Shown here: piece by piece, positions 6,535-7,698 of the stretch
Numbering within the stretch: the stretch's first letter is position 1
Layout of the letters: every line of letters starts with the position of its first letter
NCBI GenBank assembly: GCA_903870955.1
Contig: CAIQEX010000246.1
Location: 1-7,698 of the forward strand
Direction of reading: 5' to 3'
DNA: 7,698 bases
Source: an uncultured beta proteobacterium
GTDB taxonomy: Bacteria; Pseudomonadota; Gammaproteobacteria; Burkholderiales; Burkholderiaceae_C
Made by a program: the position numbers and the translations under genes
Notes under the pieces: model-generated
What the model was told of the DNA's origin: nothing
Database searches by the model: none
Seen by the model: only the letters and a program-made list of their open reading frames with translations

Positions 6535-7698
6535 TTATGGTGCAACAGGGCCACCGCTAAAGTCGTCCACGCTGGCATCGGTCGTCAACATTTGCAAGCC
6601 AATGCGTCCGGTTCCCGTCCAAGCCGCAGCATTGGGCAATTGCACGCCCCCCACGTAGCTTCCGTCCAGGAAGACCGTGACCAGAGCCTTGTCATCCACA
6701 TTGGCGCTCAACACGCCGCTAGCCGCGCCGACTGGCAACTCAGCATGCTTGACATAGGACGTTGCATTGCTACCGCCTTGGGCCGTATCCACCACTATTT
6801 TTTGGCCAGTTGCGTCGTAACGCACCCGGACATAGTTAGCCGGTTGGGCATGGGTATTGCCGCCTGTGGCTTTCAGAATCAGCGCCGTCTTATCCGTCAC
6901 AGTGCCCAGGGTAAAGCCGGCATATTGGGTTGCACCCAATTGTGCTGCGCTGTCCCAGATCGCGAGGCCACCCGCATCGGTATCAATTGCTTTGGCAGCC
7001 GAGTCTCTCACCTGCACGTTAGCCGTAGTGTTGACACGTTGGGTCCAGGCGTTGGCCAGCAACCCGTCAGCCGTATTGAAATCATCCAATAGCGACAGAG
7101 ACGGTGCCAACGGCGTGTACAAAGCGATGTTGACCGTGACCGGAGCGCTTTGGCTCATGCCCGAAGTCGCACGGTAGGTGAACGAGTCACTCGCGATGTC
7201 TGAACCTACGGGAGGTGTGTAAGTGAAGGCGCCATTGGCTTGGATCACAAACGTTCCACCGGCTGTTGTCGGGCCAGAGACCGCCAGTGCCTTGAGTGCC
7301 GGCAGATTCGGGTTCACGTCGTTGACCAACACGCCTGGCGCCGGAACATGCAACGCCACACGGCTCGGTGTTTCGTAATTGTCAGACGCTGTTATCAAAT
7401 CTACATCACCGACCGAGTTCGGATTGGTGGGCGAGCCTGCACCATCCGTAGCAAAGTTCAGGAAGGTCATCATCCCGCTACCAGACTCACCCGCGCTGGA
7501 AAGGCTCAGGCGTCGGTCCATGAGGGGATACACCGCACCCGCTTCGGCAGTCAGCACCACGTCCATGGTCTTGGCAGCCGGTAGCAGCGCTGTGTATTGG
7601 CTGCGGCGATACGGGTAGGGTTTGCCGTCTTCTGCCACGGTTTCCCAATTCTTGCCCAATACCATTGGCACGTGCGTCTTCAGGCCGGCGTTCAACAG
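6535..7698 (-). CDS. C-terminal part of a large multicopper-oxidase-like secreted protein (5' end outside window)
   Basis: The frame is open to the window edge, so the N-terminus is missing; 387 residues are visible. The first part (LNAGLKTHVP, VAEDGKPYPYRRSQY, LLPAAKTMDVVLTA) resembles a cupredoxin domain of the large bacterial multicopper oxidases, the group that includes MofA and OmpB-type proteins; this is recognised from memory of the family. From about residue 98 to 192 follows an Ig/cadherin-like module (APGVLVNDVNPN, GGTFVIQANGAFTYTPP, DSFTYRAT). The last 185 residues (LLDDFNTADGLLANAW to VDDFSGGPVAP) look like a jelly-roll, concanavalin-like domain. The visible part contains no cysteine and no HCH-type copper motif, so type 1 and trinuclear copper ligands, if present, lie upstream. 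It is the first visible gene of the operon. A substrate such as Mn(II), Fe(II) or Cu(I) is possible but not shown. Confidence 0.75.
   Translation of the reverse strand: MLNAGLKTHVPMVLGKNWETVAEDGKPYPYRRSQYTALLPAAKTMDVVLTAEAGAVYPLMDRRLSLSSAGESGSGMMTFLNFATDGAGSPTNPNSVGDVDLITASDNYETPSRVALHVPAPGVLVNDVNPNLPALKALAVSGPTTAGGTFVIQANGAFTYTPPVGSDIASDSFTYRATSGMSQSAPVTVNIALYTPLAPSLSLLDDFNTADGLLANAWTQRVNTTANVQVRDSAAKAIDTDAGGLAIWDSAAQLGATQYAGFTLGTVTDKTALILKATGGNTHAQPANYVRVRYDATGQKIVVDTAQGGSNATSYVKHAELPVGAASGVLSANVDDKALVTVFLDGSYVGGVQLPNAAAWTGTGRIGLQMLTTDASVDDFSGGPVAP

Noticed and set aside
1..7698. tRNA, rRNA, CRISPR array, insertion sequence, or phage-type genes
   Set aside because: No cloverleaf-like segment, regularly spaced repeats, transposase or integrase motifs, or terminal inverted repeats were found; genes fill nearly the whole window.

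Overview
The window looks like a chromosomal segment of a GC-rich betaproteobacterium, most likely Burkholderiales (Comamonadaceae, or a Rhodoferax/Leptothrix-like relative). That placement is an inference from gene style: a TctD/QseB-type two-component pair, Gly/Ala-rich secreted proteins and moderately high GC. No rRNA or other marker is present to confirm it.

Left part, plus strand (about 1-2860): a signalling block of three tightly packed genes. They are an OmpR-type response regulator, a QseC/TctE-like membrane histidine kinase, and a NarL/LuxR-type response regulator. The first two are 21 nt apart. The third follows after a short AT-rich gap that could carry its own promoter.

Right part, minus strand (7698 back to 2880): an apparent four-gene operon of exported proteins, reading right to left. 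(1) The C-terminal part of a very large secreted protein, cut by the window edge, which starts inside a cupredoxin-like region resembling large bacterial multicopper oxidases and continues with an Ig/cadherin-like module and a jelly-roll-like module. (2) A small lipoprotein of unknown function. (3) A secreted subtilisin-family (S8) protease with an intact catalytic triad. (4) A periplasmic protein that joins a c-type cytochrome domain (CxxCH plus an axial Met) to a domain resembling a periplasmic ligand-binding protein. The gaps are 34, 29 and 1 nt, so co-transcription from a promoter beyond position 7698 is likely.

The two blocks converge, with only 21 nt between their stop codons. Working idea: the minus-strand operon encodes an envelope redox module (multicopper-oxidase-like protein, cytochrome c/sensor protein, maturation protease and lipoprotein) for oxidising a metal or other extracellular reductant, and the neighbouring two-component genes control it. 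Adjacency supports this; nothing in the window proves substrate or regulation. No RNA genes, CRISPR arrays, insertion sequences or attachment sites were seen, and the window has essentially no long non-coding stretch.
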